Shown here piece after piece: positions 22,751 through 36,440 of a stretch of DNA of 64,000 nt. Source of the stretch: Galaxea fascicularis (lineage: Eukaryota > Cnidaria > Anthozoa > Scleractinia > Euphylliidae); assembly GCA_948470475.1 (NCBI GenBank), contig OX419347.1, forward strand, positions 15,123,675 to 15,187,674. Reading direction: 5' to 3'. The position numbers and the translations under genes are program-made. A model generated the notes under the pieces. That model did no database searches. It was not told the DNA's origin and saw only the letters and a program-made list of their open reading frames with translations. Numbering within the stretch: position 1 is the stretch's first letter; the number at the start of each line of letters is the position of its first letter.

Positions 22751-23455
22751 CTCACTGCACCAGCACGAGCTCGGTGGAGTGAACTCGAAAATACTCGTCT
22801 TTTTAATTTTTAAGTGATAAATAAATTAATTAATTAATAGCTTAAATTAATTAATTAGTAACTCTCCCATAAAAGCAGTTTTTTAAAAGACTAAAGAAAT
22901 GATTCATTGACCCAATAATTAACAATTAAGCATTAAGAGAAACATTTACAAAGAGCCATAGCAAAAATAAAGTAACGTTTATTTTAAACTTAAAAGCCAA
23001 TTATATTCGTTACATATGAAGTTTAATGACTGCCCTTCTATTTAATGCTAGCTTTCAGTTTTTGTCTAACGGTAGTCTTATACGTATATCTTTTTACAGA
23101 ATCCTCCAGAGACGAGCTGCTACAATACGTCCCAGAGTCGTTTTGACGTTAAGCATGAAATCAACTGGCAGAAAACTACGAAGAAATAAATCACCTCTCC
23201 GCTTGGAAACGATGTTTGCCAATAGCTGCTATAAAGAACATTGGTCATGATTCATGGAATAAACGCGTTAAACAGCTTTGGAGGATAAAATATTTAAATT
23301 ATGTTTGGGAAGAAAAACTATATGATTGCCACAACAGTACTGGATACTCATCAAATCTAACGGCCCGATGAATTCTTTTATTGATATGGATGTATGCTGG
23401 TTGCTATGTCGATTTGGTGTCTCAACTTAAAAGCTGAAGCTCTCTCAGGATTTTT

Positions 23456-25959
23456 CTAGTATCTGCGCGCCTCTAAATTGTCATTATTTGCAACGCAACT
23501 GCTTACAAGTTTAGGACGTGTACATTTCTGGCACGTAACATAACAACACCAGTGAAACTTGCAATGACAACTGTACTCCTCGTACTCCACTACCGTCGTA
23601 TAATTCAGGTTACAATGTTCAGTACAAATAGCACGGAATGTCTGGCAGTCGCTATCAATTGAGATGGAATTTCTCCGGCAGGTCCTTCCCATCATCCCTG
23701 GGGCACCCCAACTGTCGTTCCGCACGCAGAGCACTGGGGTTGGGTCAAGGTAAACCAGTCTCCTGTCTTCGCTGGAGATGGGTTTGAACTGATCACCAAT
23801 TCGTTCATGAAGTTTGTTGTCCCTAAACCACACCTGAACGGCTCTCTTGTAGTTCTTCTTCAGCTCTGCTGTTATCTTTTCAAACGACGCCAGTGTCATA
23901 TTGCACGTCGTTATACCACAAGCAGTAGCCCATCCATAGCACTTACACTGACGAGTTTGACTGGTTTTAACAACCTTAAGGAGAAATAACCAGTGATCTA
24001 TGATGTGGGATATATGGTGATTACAATTTTGTCAGGAGCTCGGGTTGGTCATGAACATGAGATGCGAGATACCGAGTTGGCTGGAAAAAAATCAGACCAT
24101 TTCCAAAAAACTGCCTATAAAATAAGCGTTGTGTATGAAAAACAACAAAGAAATCAACGTTGCTGAATCTTGCTTATTGCGTTTCGCAATAAAGATCAGA
24201 AGCCATTTGATGGCACCTATTTGCATTTGACGGCTGCGGTATATTTCGGCTGCTATGCCATGGCGACTAACCCAATCAAAACTCTGGCCCAGTGAACCAG
24301 TTCTTGACAATAACAGTCAACGTTGTTCAAAGAGGGGAAGAAATGCTACTAATTTACCCTTCTGGGCCTTAATTTTGGGCTCACTTAACAGGACATCTCA
24401 AAGTGGAGTTCTTACTGAGAGAAATCTTTGACTGAAGGTTCTGCAAAGCTGGAAAGTAAAGAACAGAACTACAGTTTGAAGATTCGAACAAAATTATTAT
24501 TCGCCTAAAATTTTTTATACGCTGTTCAAATTCTAAGAGTCCACCTCCCTTCCCCGTTCACAGCGCCAATGATTTTCCAAAGGCCATAAGCTTAATAGGC
24601 CATTTCCGAGTTCATGTCTGCCTCCTCATCAAAGCGAGTCTAAGTGCGAAGTTTTTGTGATGGTAATTAGTTCTACTTTACATATGAATGAAAACTAATT
24701 TTCATAACAAAAACTTCGCACTTAGACTCGCTTTGAAGAGGAGGCAGACATGAACTGGGAAATGGCCTATTGTATTCATATAAGCTCGACGCGCGAGATC
24801 CATTATGGTTGTGATGTTTTAGACGAAGCAATGCATGCATGAGCACCAGGGCGCATAGTGCGCTACTTTTAAAGAAACATAACTACCTTTCTTCCCACTT
24901 TATTGTTGTGGAGGTTAACCGCCGCGCGAGCAACATTCCCTTTCTCCAGCTTTTTAAAGAAGCGCCGTGTTTGTGTCTGGCCAAACTCGAAATTGTCACT
25001 GCAGCCGTTAACATCTAGTCCAGTGTCTCTGCGCTTGACACATTTGCATCCTCGGATGTTGCGTCGGCATTTTAGCGTCAGTTCGTAAGCAATGGCAGCG
25101 GAGCTGATGGCGTGGATGAGCGCTGCTTCTCGGGTGGCTGGTGGGAAAAGGCGATCGATAGATGAAGTTGACCAAAGAGGGATCAACAGTGGGACAACAA
25201 CAACACTAGACTAGTACTTTACAGTACGTTTACTCTGATGGATCATTGCTTCCAATTATTATGTATTGTTACCTTAACAAAGGGGAACAAACTTACAAAT
25301 GCCACTTTAAAATTTCGAAAAGTTAACGGGTGCCAATGCACCCGCTCTTACGATTTTTTAGGTTTTGCAAAATCTTTGGATCTTGACACACAAGGCTCAT
25401 TAATAAAAATGAAGTCACCTAGGCCGGTTTTGGGTAATTATTACTCAAAGCAAAAACTAATACTGCTGGCGTGGTAGGGCATCATGTCAAAAGAAAATGC
25501 CTTGTTTATTAGCAATGATTGAGGTTTCATGCGACTATCGTGATATCGATTGTTAGTAAAATCCAACTAGTGGTCTATTATCAATGCTGCGTTCCGATTG
25601 GTTGAGCTACTAGTAGGCTATTTGTTATAGCCCACTAGTAGCGAAAAGCGCCTGCTTTGAAAACCAACACAATGGCGGCTGAATCGCGTTTTGCTGAAGT
25701 TTCGGACGATTATTTGAGTTCATTATTACATAAATCTATACCAAAATCTACAAAGAAGTCAACTGAATATGGAATGAAGATATTTAACGGTAGGAATGCA
25801 CAAAATAAATTTGAACTGTTGACAAATGCTACCGTAAATTTGACTCCTTTTGCAACTACTATCTCTATCGTCTTTGTTTTGGCGGCAAATAAGAATTAAA
25901 GTCTAACTTTAACTAGCAAAAGATATTTTGTCTCGATATTTTTTTGACCAACTAGTTGT

Positions 25960-25993
<34 letters not shown>

Positions 25994-26011
25994 GGGCTCT
26001 GATTGACTCAG

Positions 26012-26045
<34 letters not shown>

Positions 26046-28321
26046 AAGAGTGGTAGTATTGATCAATCAGGGTAGACACAGCGGTAGACATACTCAGTTA
26101 AATGTTGGACAAAATTCGCTGTGAAAATATCATATTTCAACACGAATATTAAAAACAATCGAACTACAGCTATGGAGGGGAAAGTAAGTAATAACGTTTA
26201 CTGAACCCCTCTCCTAAAAGGGGGATGTTTCTAAAGAAACTGTGGTGCTGCACCAGTTGGCATTCTCAACTCTGTCGTTTTCATTTGCATTATTTGTTTG
26301 AATATCCCTGAAAAGCCTCTCTAGGGGAGTGGTCAATTGAGTATTTATTACAATTATTATCCCTGAAAAGCTACTCCAGGGGATTAGGAAGTGTATCCTT
26401 ATCACGTCATTCAAAATCTTCTTAGTGACCGAGATAGCTCTCCCTGAGCTCTCCAGACAGGAGATATGTTTTGTGAAACATAAAACCGCTCAATCGGAAC
26501 ACTGGAAGCGCATTTTTAGAACAATCATTAGGGTACAAACAACACGCTTTGAAAACCTGATCTGATGGCGTAAATAATCTGTGTCGTCTACGCCGGAAAT
26601 CATCATGAAAACCAGACAATTGATGGGTAGAATCACGTACTCGATTGGGTGTAAACAGCAACTTTTAGTTACAGGCTATTTGCTGTTTTCTCGAGGCACT
26701 GGGGCTGTTCGTACGGGACCAAAATGTCCAGCGCCGAGTGAAAACATGGGTTTGGTAGGAAGGAGGGGGGGGGGGGGTCACTCTCGAAGTTTTGAAGCTC
26801 TAAGTATTTTGCCTCCCGATTTAATTTGAATGTTGAAAAGCAATTTTAAACTTTGATAGACCGTCGATTATGAGCCGAGTTGGAGCGGAAGTTCAAACTC
26901 CACCAAAACTTGCAAACATTTACTGTTATGATGCCCAACCGTCTCATTCCCCCAGCCAGGATAGTATTCATGTAAGAAACCATGGTGAATACTCACCGCG
27001 AGGAATAGTTGTGTTTGCAAAGACGGGTAACTCTGGGTCGACGCGCTCCTTTATAAAAGGCCAATTCACCAGCCAGCTTTCGTTAAACAGCTTTTCGCTC
27101 TCTCTTAGTCCACGCAGGGCACCCAACCTTACGGCACTGGATATAGGTATGAATCCCAACTGTAATGCAAGAGTCTCTCAAACGTTAACTCAGTCATGCC
27201 AAACAGCGAAAATTGCCAACTGAGAGAGCATTAGACCTAAAATAGTTGACTGTCGAGACTGGTCCTTGAGGTCTATGGGTTCGCATAGTAAACGATTGAG
27301 ATTGTTTTCCTCAGTAATCACCTCACTTGTAGAAAAAAAGTATTCTCATCCTTAAGCAGATCATTTTTTCAGTTTTTCAGAAACCTTAGTTCTGGGTAGC
27401 GATTATGGGTGTTTACTGGTTATGGGAGTTTTGCGCGACTATCTTCACCCTTATGGTATAGCGCAATCTAAATCTCCCTGGGGGTACGCGATACATTGCC
27501 CCACTCCCCGGGAAGGCTTCACACTAGAATAGGCAACTTCTTACCCTGTTGCAGGGTAAAGTTTTACCGCACGTTTTACCTCCTTTCATAAGGTAACAAA
27601 AAACAATTTACTTCGTCTCTTCTAAGCCAGAGCCTCCGTGACTACTTAAACTCCACCGGAAAAAATATTCGTGATTTGTTTAACCTAAATATGTGCCGTG
27701 TTAGGAATCGTGCTAAGTGTGTCTTGCACTTCTAAACACTTGCAGTTTATCTACAGGCTACTTAATAACCCTTCAAAAATGCTATTATTTTGAAGCAGAA
27801 AAATAAAAAGGTTTGCTACACGAAAATTGTTAACCTTTCCGGAAATTGTCAGAGACCCGGATAACGCTTGACATACCTCTTTTGTTTCGTTGGTGCTGTT
27901 GGAAGGAAAGAGCAGAGAACTAAATGAACGCTGGAGTTTTATTTAGAGGGCGAGGACTCATAAGGAAGGCCTTACAAAACTTTTTGCGCCCCCTTGGAAG
28001 GCAACGTTTGTGTTCCAGTGAAATCGTTTGTTAGGCTAATTCATGCAACAGTGAATTAACATAGCTGTTGACCTACAATATTCTCTTTTATGACGTAATT
28101 TTAAAGGCCGGCTTGGTTCGCAATAAATTTCAAGTTGTATAACAGAAGGATTGCCAATGAAATTGAATAAAATCTGGTAAATAAAACTAAATTGTGGAAA
28201 TAACATACTTGGGAATTTCGAGCGAGTGATTGAAAGACCCTTGGTGCGGTTCACTTGCTTCAACCAGCTGCAGCGTCAGCAAACCAACAAGAATCACCGC
28301 AGAAACCTTGGATAGCTTCAT
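23456..28321 (-). CDS. Divergent Wnt ligand, copy 2 (complete, five exons)
   Basis: Exons: 28321-28209 (signal peptide MKLSKVSAVILVG), 27895-27877 (microexon identical to copy 1), 27159-26997, 25137-24887 and 23974-23456. They sum to 1065 nt, 354 residues. All intron positions and phases match copy 1. Landmarks: ATREAALIHAISSAAIAYEL, NGCSDNFEFG, NLHNNKVGRK, CKCYGWATAC, LVYLDPTPVLCV and the canonical HCKFHWCCYVTCQKC finger that copy 1 has lost. Residue 198, where the acylated serine should be, is Ala, and the CHG histidine is Tyr. The N-terminal RWNC is replaced (WLVNWPF). With its C-terminal cysteines intact this is probably the more conservative copy. Signal peptide and N-glycan sites (NHS, NET, NTT) fit secretion. 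Confidence 0.87.
24595..24771. mobile_element. MITE with AATAGGCCATTTCC termini
   Basis: Arms of about 70 bases: the left contains CATGTCTGCCTCCTC and GAGTCTAAGTGCGAAGTTTT, and the right is the reverse complement with few differences, round a short AT-rich loop. It lies in the last Wnt copy 2 intron and is absent from copy 1. Confidence 0.75.
25555..26045 (+). mobile_element. Truncated element with a DUF3504/Crypton-like N-terminal ORF
   Basis: After a 5' region with repeated CTACTAGTAG-type words, a frame at 25657-25899 opens MKTNTMAAESRFAEVSDDYL and continues with a segment like KSTKKSTEYGMKIFNG. This resembles the start of KIAA1958/DUF3504-type proteins derived from tyrosine-recombinase (Crypton) elements. 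It loses similarity after about 45 residues. The right end has a hairpin, AACAATTATTCCTC to GAGGAATAATTGTT (about 25970-26040). It lies in the intron of Wnt copy 2. Family call from memory of the pattern. Confidence 0.4.
27877..27895 (-). CDS. 19-nt microexon of Wnt copy 2
   Basis: The same 19 bases as 20964-20982, with a CCAACAG acceptor and a GTATGT donor, while the intron around it has diverged. Exact conservation supports use. Confidence 0.78.
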
Positions 28322-28752
28322 GCTTCCAGCTTCTTGATTGCAATGAGGATGCCTAGCGCAAGCTTCAGCTCGAGAGTCCAAGTGTACTGACGGCAGCGTA
28401 ACACGACTGTTATACTTGAATGAAAGCTGAAAGTTTGCCAACAGGTCACTGGGTGCAATAGCGTCCGGTATTTAAAGGCTTTTGTGATCTGTGCTCTGAT
28501 GACAGGAAGAATTATCTTCATCGGCACTTCACTTTCGTTGACAGTTTCTGCCATGGAAGGAATCTTATATGTTTTGTCTGCTGCGCCTTGATTGAATTTC
28601 CGGTTGAATGACAAAGGAGCATTACATCAAACGTTTCGCTGTTTTTTGATAAAAAGATCCAGTCTTTGAGCTGAGCAGCTCTTCTCAAATAACTTTCATA
28701 TATTTGTATTACGTTTTGTAATCGTTGTTCTTGTTTGTAATTTGGCGAATTC

Positions 28753-28778
28753 TAAATAAATAAATAAATAAATAAATA
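28753..28778. repeat. (AAAT)n microsatellite
   Basis: TAAATAAATAAATAAATAAATA, between the Wnt and lectin clusters. No gene is seen between 28555 and 30747 on either strand. Confidence 0.85.
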
Positions 28779-30747
28779 GGGCAATTGATCCCAAGAAACT
28801 AAAGGAGAAACTGTCACGTGAATAGGGCAATTAGGAACCGAACTGCCGAACCATTTTTTTTTCAAGATACAGTTATATATACAATTTATAACTTGTTTCA
28901 AGTTTTAATCCATTTTTACCTTGGAAACACATTTAAGGCGATAACAGAAATTTTAAACAGCTGGTGTGTTGACGAAACAAATTGCCAACAAAAATAAGGT
29001 TTCCGTTTATGAATTGATTCATCTGACAGTTGTCAGTTGAGGGGGACACATTTTTGGACATATCAAAGCGCCAATAAAAATGTGGTACTTAGAAAGTTTC
29101 CGGTTAATGATTGAGTCATTTGTCTCTTATCTTTATTTTTTTATTTTATTTTAAAACGTTTTAGCCTATGTCTTTAAAAATAACGTCATAATGAAGATAA
29201 GTCATAGAGACCGTGAGAATGTAAACTAATCAATCGACGAAGTTGGGAAGATTTCCGGTTGTTAATGACTGTCATTAACGATTCAGAAGTCATTTCTGGC
29301 TGGTTTTTGATGCTACGTATTCAGCGACTCAAAGACGTACGCACTGAGCAATGAAATTTTATTACTGCTCCACTACATTACAAAGATAGCCTGTGTGCAC
29401 GAGTTTCAAACAGTGTAAGTTGCCTTGTGCTCGGGCTTATGCAACTTCCCGGATGTCCGGACAGCACTGCAAACATTGTTCACGTATTTGCTAGTACAAA
29501 GAACATATTGTTCAGATACCAGTTGTTAGAGCATAAAATATTATTCTCAAAAGTTAAGACAGTTTTCCGTTTAAAAGCAACGAAAAGGATGTTTACATGC
29601 GACAGCATTGGCGTATCTTGTTGTTGCTGTTTAAGGTGAAACTCGAAGGAAGCGGTGGTGTTGTGCTCTCGAAATTTATAAAATAATTTAACGAACCGTA
29701 GAAGGCTAATTAAGTGACCCTATGCATACACGAGATTAACAGTCTGTTGAGCAAGATGGCCTTACTCACGACTAACCTGCACACGGGCGCTTGCAGTTTG
29801 CTCAGTAAAGATAGCGGATTTACCCGCGAACTGACGCACCTCAGGAACGCAAACGGCTTTCGAGATGAACTTGCTTTCCCTCGCTCGCCCCAACCCTTGG
29901 CATTTGACCGCGTGGCGCTGGTCATGATATCCCCAAATAACCAAGTGGAGAGCCTGGACATGTTCGCAGGCTACTTCTCGCTAAACCCGCACGACACGTA
30001 CGGTCTGTGTGCGGTTCGTGTCAATTTGTTGTTAAAACATTTCTGAATACTCAACTGGCGTAGCGCGGCAAACCAGAAAACGCAATTCTGGGAAGAAGAG
30101 GAGAAAATCTTTGCAGGCATTTATTTTAGTTTCTGATGCCTCACTACGTGCAGTTTGTATCACGTGATGAAACGTCACATACAATCAGTAAACTAGGCAT
30201 CTTACATTCCTGCGAGGAATATAATACACTTTTTGGTGCTTCGGTGCTTGAATCGCGGTCCAGAGTTCTCGCGTTTGGTCGTCAGTTGGAAATTGCACAG
30301 CTATTGTAAACACACTGTTAGATATCACTTACGTTCTTTTTCTGCTTGGACACATGCAGTCAGTACTACTTCGGTAAAAGTTTTATCCCCTGGCCGAGGC
30401 AAAATGCCGACCTGATTCAGAATGAAAAATTCACGATTGCAAATTACGTTCAATCTCAGTATTAATTGAAATATGACATCGGCTTTCCGAGATGTCATGT
30501 TTCGAAGACAGTCCAAGGCCTGGATAACTTATTAATGAGGAAACTCTTAGATCTGTTGGTAAGAACCCCTTAGCAAACCAACAGCACATCGAAAAAAAAA
30601 AAAACCAACCCGTCGAGTCCCACCGACTCTGCTTTCAGCTTATTTATACTTGGCAGGCTAATGACAAATTAAGTTACTACATTTGCTCCTTGCACAGCGC
30701 GTGTCGGTTCACTATTTACAGTGATATAATTTGCCACGTTTTGATTT

Positions 30748-33700
30748 TCAGTCTTTCTGGCAAACAAAAGGCAGCTGTCTTCCGCAGCTTGTGTCCTCCC
30801 AGTTGCCCCCATGAACTGCCATTTCGACACAGTCTTCGTAACCATTTCGGTTGTCTGGCTGAATGGAAGCCCACTTGGTAAAAGTCACATCACTGTTGTC
30901 AGTCCAACGAAACGTTCCTTCTTTAGAAACGTCATTTAGGCCAATCCATACTCCGGCAAAAGGCTCGTTATTTGGATCTGAAAACCAAAGGCATCGATCA
31001 GCGGCATCGATAAGCAGATAAACGTTTCATTTGTCTAGGGAATCTAAAGCCGTTATGACTCACCTGAAAGAGTAGCAATTTCTTTTTCGGACAGTGCTTT
31101 CCCTATAATTATCAGGTCTCTCAAAAATCCCCTGAGCGTATCTCCGCTGTCTCTTTTGAGTCCGATATCATACAATGTACTGGAGTTGTCCTTGAGGTAG
31201 GAACCGCTCGTCTGGTTCTGGGATCCAACTTTCCCTCCATCCAGGAAGAGAGTGGCCTCGTTCGTTAATTGGTCCCAGGCTGCCGTCACGTGAAACCACT
31301 TGTCAACCGGGGGCGAGCTATCGGAGAAAAGGGTATGATTTTTCATCGAACCAAGAAATACACTTCGATGCAGTACAGAGTACACTTCCGTACACAACAA
31401 GTCACTTGAGAGCGTGATGTATAGCCTTACTACAGTTCCGCTGAATAACATTACGTATTCTTTAACTGGATGTATCATTGAAGATAAACATTTTAAACAT
31501 GTGACCCTTTGCAGCCTCATGATCGCTTGGCCCACGTGCACGCACGTGTTCGATAAGAAAATGAGTGCCGACCGCATGTTAACTACAATCGGTTAGATAC
31601 GCGTTTGCGCAACGCTTCGGAAGGCTATTAACTTAGCAAATCATTGGAAATACAGATATTTCAATTAACGTTGTCGGATTTTAAAATGTTAAGCTTATAC
31701 GTGGAAAGACAGGGGGGACCTGGGTAGTTGTAAATCTTTACCATTTGCTGGAGCTAAGTTTTTTTTTTTTTTGCATTTTCAGCATCATAGGATGGAAGAA
31801 AACGCTCGCAAACACTTGTTTATGTGATTTTACATCTGGAGAGGTTAGTCAAGCTGAGTTTGGAACATTTTTTAGACAAATTACTCAGATCACCATACGG
31901 GCTTTTGCTGACACAAGTCTTCCGTTAGATGTCAGTATATGTAGATTGTATTCGGCTCAGTAAAAGGGAAAAAAAAACTTTGGTTAACGTTACCCTGCGG
32001 ACAACCATGGCTTGTGTTCCATGAGGTTGTTGTAGCCTCCAAATCGCAATTTCTCGAGTTCATATGCTTGGATAAGGAATTTTAATGAATGAGACCAATC
32101 CGAGTAAATCGGTGACTGCTGGTTTGTAACCGGACTCTGTAGTTTGACCCAACTGGCGATGGTGAAACTGTTCCGTCCAAACTCCACGGAAGGGGTGGTC
32201 GCGTACGCGCCAGACCCATTCAGGTACAAAGACTGGAAACCATCCTCTTCTCTGTAAGTTGCTCCTTCCATTAACCTTCCAAAGGATAATGTAACACATA
32301 GAGCAAGTTAGTTTTCTTGCACGGACAGCTGAACTCAGTTCAATTTCAATTCTTTTGATTTTCCGACTTTTATCACCTGGAAACACCTACTTTCTGCATA
32401 TGAATGCTATTTATCTTTGTAAAAATCAATTAACTTAGTTCAAGCTTAGTATAAATAGACCCTGTTCTGTAAGCTTAGTAACTTGTGTTACCGGCGCTCT
32501 CGATGCTTGTGTTAACTGGTGTTAGCTCTCGACTCTGGTCTTACCGCTCTCGACACTAGTGCTGTAAACACTTCTTCTTGAGAAGCCAGCTACTCGCTAC
32601 AAGAATAAAGCCGTTGACGACAAAATCCTGCTGCGTGCCTGTTGTACAAAATCTGTCATGTCCTGTAGCATTCGTGAGGAAGACCATGCAACGCCAATGA
32701 ATTAGGTTACGCCCAGTTTTTCTTGTCTAAGCCATTACCATGGGATCGCCACTTTATTCCCTGATTGTGAGTTTGGTGAAGAGTTTGACTGAGAAACACT
32801 CCGAGCCGCCTGACACGATACACGGCAATGTTCATATGAAGTAAAAAAGATAAGCTCTTACGCAAATCCCACTCTGACTTACTTTTAATTGACTTACTTA
32901 ATATCAGTATCAGATCCGTCCAGTGTCCAGTGCGCCATAACCTGACTAGGATGGCTTTTACCTTAACCGGGAAAAACACACCAATTGTTTAATAAGACTG
33001 GTTACCTTGTCCCTCTAGTCTCTTTGGACACCCTGGAGTCCTCATATTCAAGATTATACCGTAAAATCGATTAATGTGAGCTCAGTTCAGGTTATTACTG
33101 CTTTTTGTTGCGTCATACATGGACAACGTCGATCATGGTGATGCAAGGCTTTATTGAGGATGCCAACTTCAATAAAAGTGATTTAAAGAAGGGTCTTCAT
33201 AAGACTAGCGCATAGGAGGGCAGTTGAATTTCGTTCCTTTAAAAATTGCAATAAGCAATCGTTTATCGCTGACCTTGATCAAATACGTTTCCTGGCATGT
33301 TGTTTCTCATCTCTCTGTAAGTATTGATGACTGCATGGAAACTTGGAAAATCCTGCGCTCACTAAGACGAGCCTCTCCCTCAAAAACATTTCATAGATGG
33401 CTAAACATTTTGGTCATCAAATCGATTCTAATTGATGAGAGATTGCATTAGTTCGAGCTCCTTTGTTTAACCTCGAGTCTCACCTGTGGTTGCATTTGTA
33501 ATCACTCGCTCCAGTAAGCGGGAAATGAACTCATTTTTTTCCTCACTGTTGATTGACACCAGCTCCCCACCAATCCCTTGACAGTATTTTCTTGCTCGTC
33601 CCCAGGTCTTCCTTTCAGGAAAAATCTTTAACTTTTTGGAACCAAAGACAAACCATCCATCTGGAAGAGCTGGCAAAATGTTTAAGACACCATTGACGCC

Positions 33701-35036
33701 CGGTTGATTTTGGCACAGAATGAGAATCTTCAAATTAGTGGATTAGCGCAATCACGGCGAACAGAATTCACTTCCTGTTCATCGAACTTCATATCCACAA
33801 ATTTCATATTATTTACTATTTCTCTCCTTATTCATTTACCAGAAGAAACTTTAAGGATAAAAACAACCCTCAAACTGAGTTGGGTGAACGTGGGCCTTAA
33901 TTATAACTATTTCATGCACTCTCAACGTCATGCGAAATTGTGGCAGTTAAACCTTTTACATACTTCAGCTGGGGAACCGAGGGTGACGTCCGGCATATGT
34001 CAGTCAAAGCATGAAGTTTGTGATGAGACCACAGTGTAACGAAGTTTCCAGAAAACGAGAGAACGATTTAGAACATTGAACTGCCGCGTCACTAGCTATT
34101 TCATAAGCTGTTCTAGAAACTTCTCCTTATTCCGGAACATGCTGTTCAGTTATTTTAAGGATATCACATCATGAGTGTCTAGAATGTTCTTACTACTAAA
34201 AATAGTGTTTTAGAAATAGGTATGATGTAATCGACTGTTATATATCAGGCTCGAGATAGTATGTCCTGGAGAATCTTCCTGAAGTTATACTACAGACAAA
34301 TAAAGTGTTTTTAAGTGAAACAAGAAGTCTGCTCTTGACTTCGTGACACACAGTCTCATGACAACCACGCAGCGACTTTTATTCCTCAAAAAAGGGACGT
34401 TTGCTTCAATGCTCCCCGCAAAACATTCAAAAAACAATCTTGGCCTTAAATTGTTGCACCCAAGGTTCTGTTAATTTTGTTTTGACAGTTCATAAAGAAA
34501 GATCTGGTAGTTTTACATTGAAACCCATGCATATATGCCACTGACGTCCCCCTCTCAAACCGGAGAACAAAGTTTGAATTTCAACTTGGCTGTTAAGGGA
34601 AGACAACTTACCAGCTCTGTAGATACATTCATTCATCATGCAATGAGAAGCCTCCTGCGAGTCAAACATAAACAAAAAAACATATATTGTAATATTAGTC
34701 TAAGGCGTCACATTCTCTTCAAACGAGTTAAGGCATGCTTACAGTCATCTCGTGATACCGACATCCTGGCTTCATTACAAAATCCTGTGGGTCAGCGGCT
34801 CGACTAGAATTATTCAAATCACACGTGAACCAGCCTGAGGGTCGCTTTTGCGCATGCGTGTTGATACTGAAACACAATGGTGTGTTCACACATTCCCACA
34901 CACAATTCATCACGTGATAAGCCCCGACAGTTGCTATCACATGATTTTCTAATGCTACGCCTTCTTCATCGAGGAAACTTGTGGATTTTTTGCAGCCGAC
35001 AACGAAAGGCAACCAGAGCAGGGCTATCCACGTCAT
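30748..35036 (-). CDS. PAN-CTLD protein with nested LamG domain, copy 1
   Basis: Seven coding exons: 35036-34743, 34654-34612, 33669-33484, 32961-32898, 32275-31994, 31317-31064 and 30977-30748. They total 1353 nt, 450 residues, and all phases agree. Residues 1-15 are a signal peptide (MTWIALLWLPFVVGC). The rest of exon 1 is PAN/apple-like (MNCVWECVNTPLCFSIN, FTCDLNNSS). Residues 113-174 are the first half of a C-type lectin domain (TWGRARKYCQGIGGELVSIN). Residues 175-374 are a LamG/concanavalin-like domain (AHWTLDG, FTIASWVKL, WFHVTAAWD, LFLDG). Residues 375-450 finish the CTLD (VWIGLND, EGTFRWTD, QPDN, NWEDTSC, PFVCQ). QPD usually indicates galactose-type ligands. The three LamG exons are a phase 1-1 cassette of 600 nt; skipping them leaves a 250-residue PAN-CTLD protein. 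Secreted recognition protein is the likely role. Confidence 0.85.
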
Positions 35037-36440
35037 TCTGAAATTTGAAATACAAGTTTATCAGTCTTTAGTTGAACAAAATTGTGCACTAAATAGGTTT
35101 CTTAAGATATTTAAAGTAACTCATTGTAAATGGTCATCGAAGAACTGAAAATTCCTTTTTGGAGTTCTTAGAAAATTCCAGGAAGGTTTTTCGATTCTTT
35201 GTAATCGCCTTTGCGTCGCTCACGGTTGTTGAAAATGTAAATAGCAGCAACACAGCCATGACAATCACCAGAGGAGGTGGATCGCAATATGACGCTAGAT
35301 TCACGGCTAGGTGTGTTGACGAGTGTGGCCGGAGACAATTGTGATGATCGTGGCGATCGCAGCGATCATATGGAAACCACTCTCCAGCGGTCGTAGCGAT
35401 CGTAGTGTTACGAGACACTTTGCCTGATTTTGATGACTCATGCAGAAATTAATAATTCATTCCATTTCGGCGATTGCGGTACGATTTGAAAGCAATCAAG
35501 GCTAAATCTGAATTACAAAATAACATTTGTTCTACTTAAAAGCGTGGATTAATAGAACATGTCATGCTATAAACCGAAGCATAACCCTATACTCTCGGGT
35601 AAAGCAATTAAACAATATGTAATCAAGACAAACGTACTACAAGAATAAGGCATTAGTGGTTCGCATTAGAAAAACGTATAAATAAGTTAACAGAAAGCTT
35701 GTCTTTGGCGAGCACGGCAACAAGCAGATTGAAGACGCGGAGAGCCAGTTAAGACGAAATTAACTGAGTCGTTGCCGAAAGCTTTTGAAGGTTCTTTAAG
35801 TAAAAGATACATCTTCAAAACTACTTCATTGAGAGTTGGCTTCTTGAGCAGCGTACCTCTTAGCGAGTAGCTCTGATGATCCCTCCGGCAGTAACTAGAA
35901 GAGGGCACGTTTAACCATCTTCACAGTAGCGACAGCTAAAATACCATGATGCACTGCGTTTTCGACAGCAAAATACTTCTGGAAGATCTCTCTTCTGGAA
36001 AATCTATGGGTCTTTGTCTTTCACGTCGTCTTCTGCGTCTTCTACACCAATAAGCAGGAGTCGGCGATGCACAGCCACCATGTTGAATTTGACGAATGGC
36101 GCGAACAATGTTCTTTATTACTTTCTCAGCGAACATAGCGATCGCAGCGATCATATGGAAACCAACCTTTTAGACATCATTCCTATACACTTTTTTTTCG
36201 GTTTAATTAAAGCAGGTGGCGACCTTTCGTCTCTGATAATTATTCCTCCACGAAAACCCACACTATATATACCAGACTAGTTACATTTCCAAAGAGAACG
36301 TCTTATTAAAATTCATTTAACTTGTTACAGGTAATATACGATCTGGCCTCTGTGTAATGAGTTTCCATTCACTGTGAAGATTCTGATACATTTTAAGGTT
36401 AGTTTCAAGAAGATAAATGGTTAAGATGAAAATTACTTAC

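Larger units (their letters stand above)
15950..28555. repeat. Tandem segmental duplication carrying the Wnt genes
   Basis: About 15950-21605 pairs with about 22750-28555: exons, introns, 3' flank (e.g. 16240-16390 with 22950-23105) and 5' flank (e.g. 21460-21600 with 28390-28550). Offset 6357 at the last exon and 6936 at the start codon. Confidence 0.85.

Noticed and set aside
29714..30046. Plus-strand frame of 110 codons
   Set aside because: Intergenic, no splice context or recognisable family; its start lies at the edge of the duplicated flank, and the counterpart after about 38070 does not continue it.
35130..36160. Repeated GCGATCGCAGCGATCATATGGAAACC words
   Set aside because: Look like fragments of an old repeat; no termini or target duplications could be defined.
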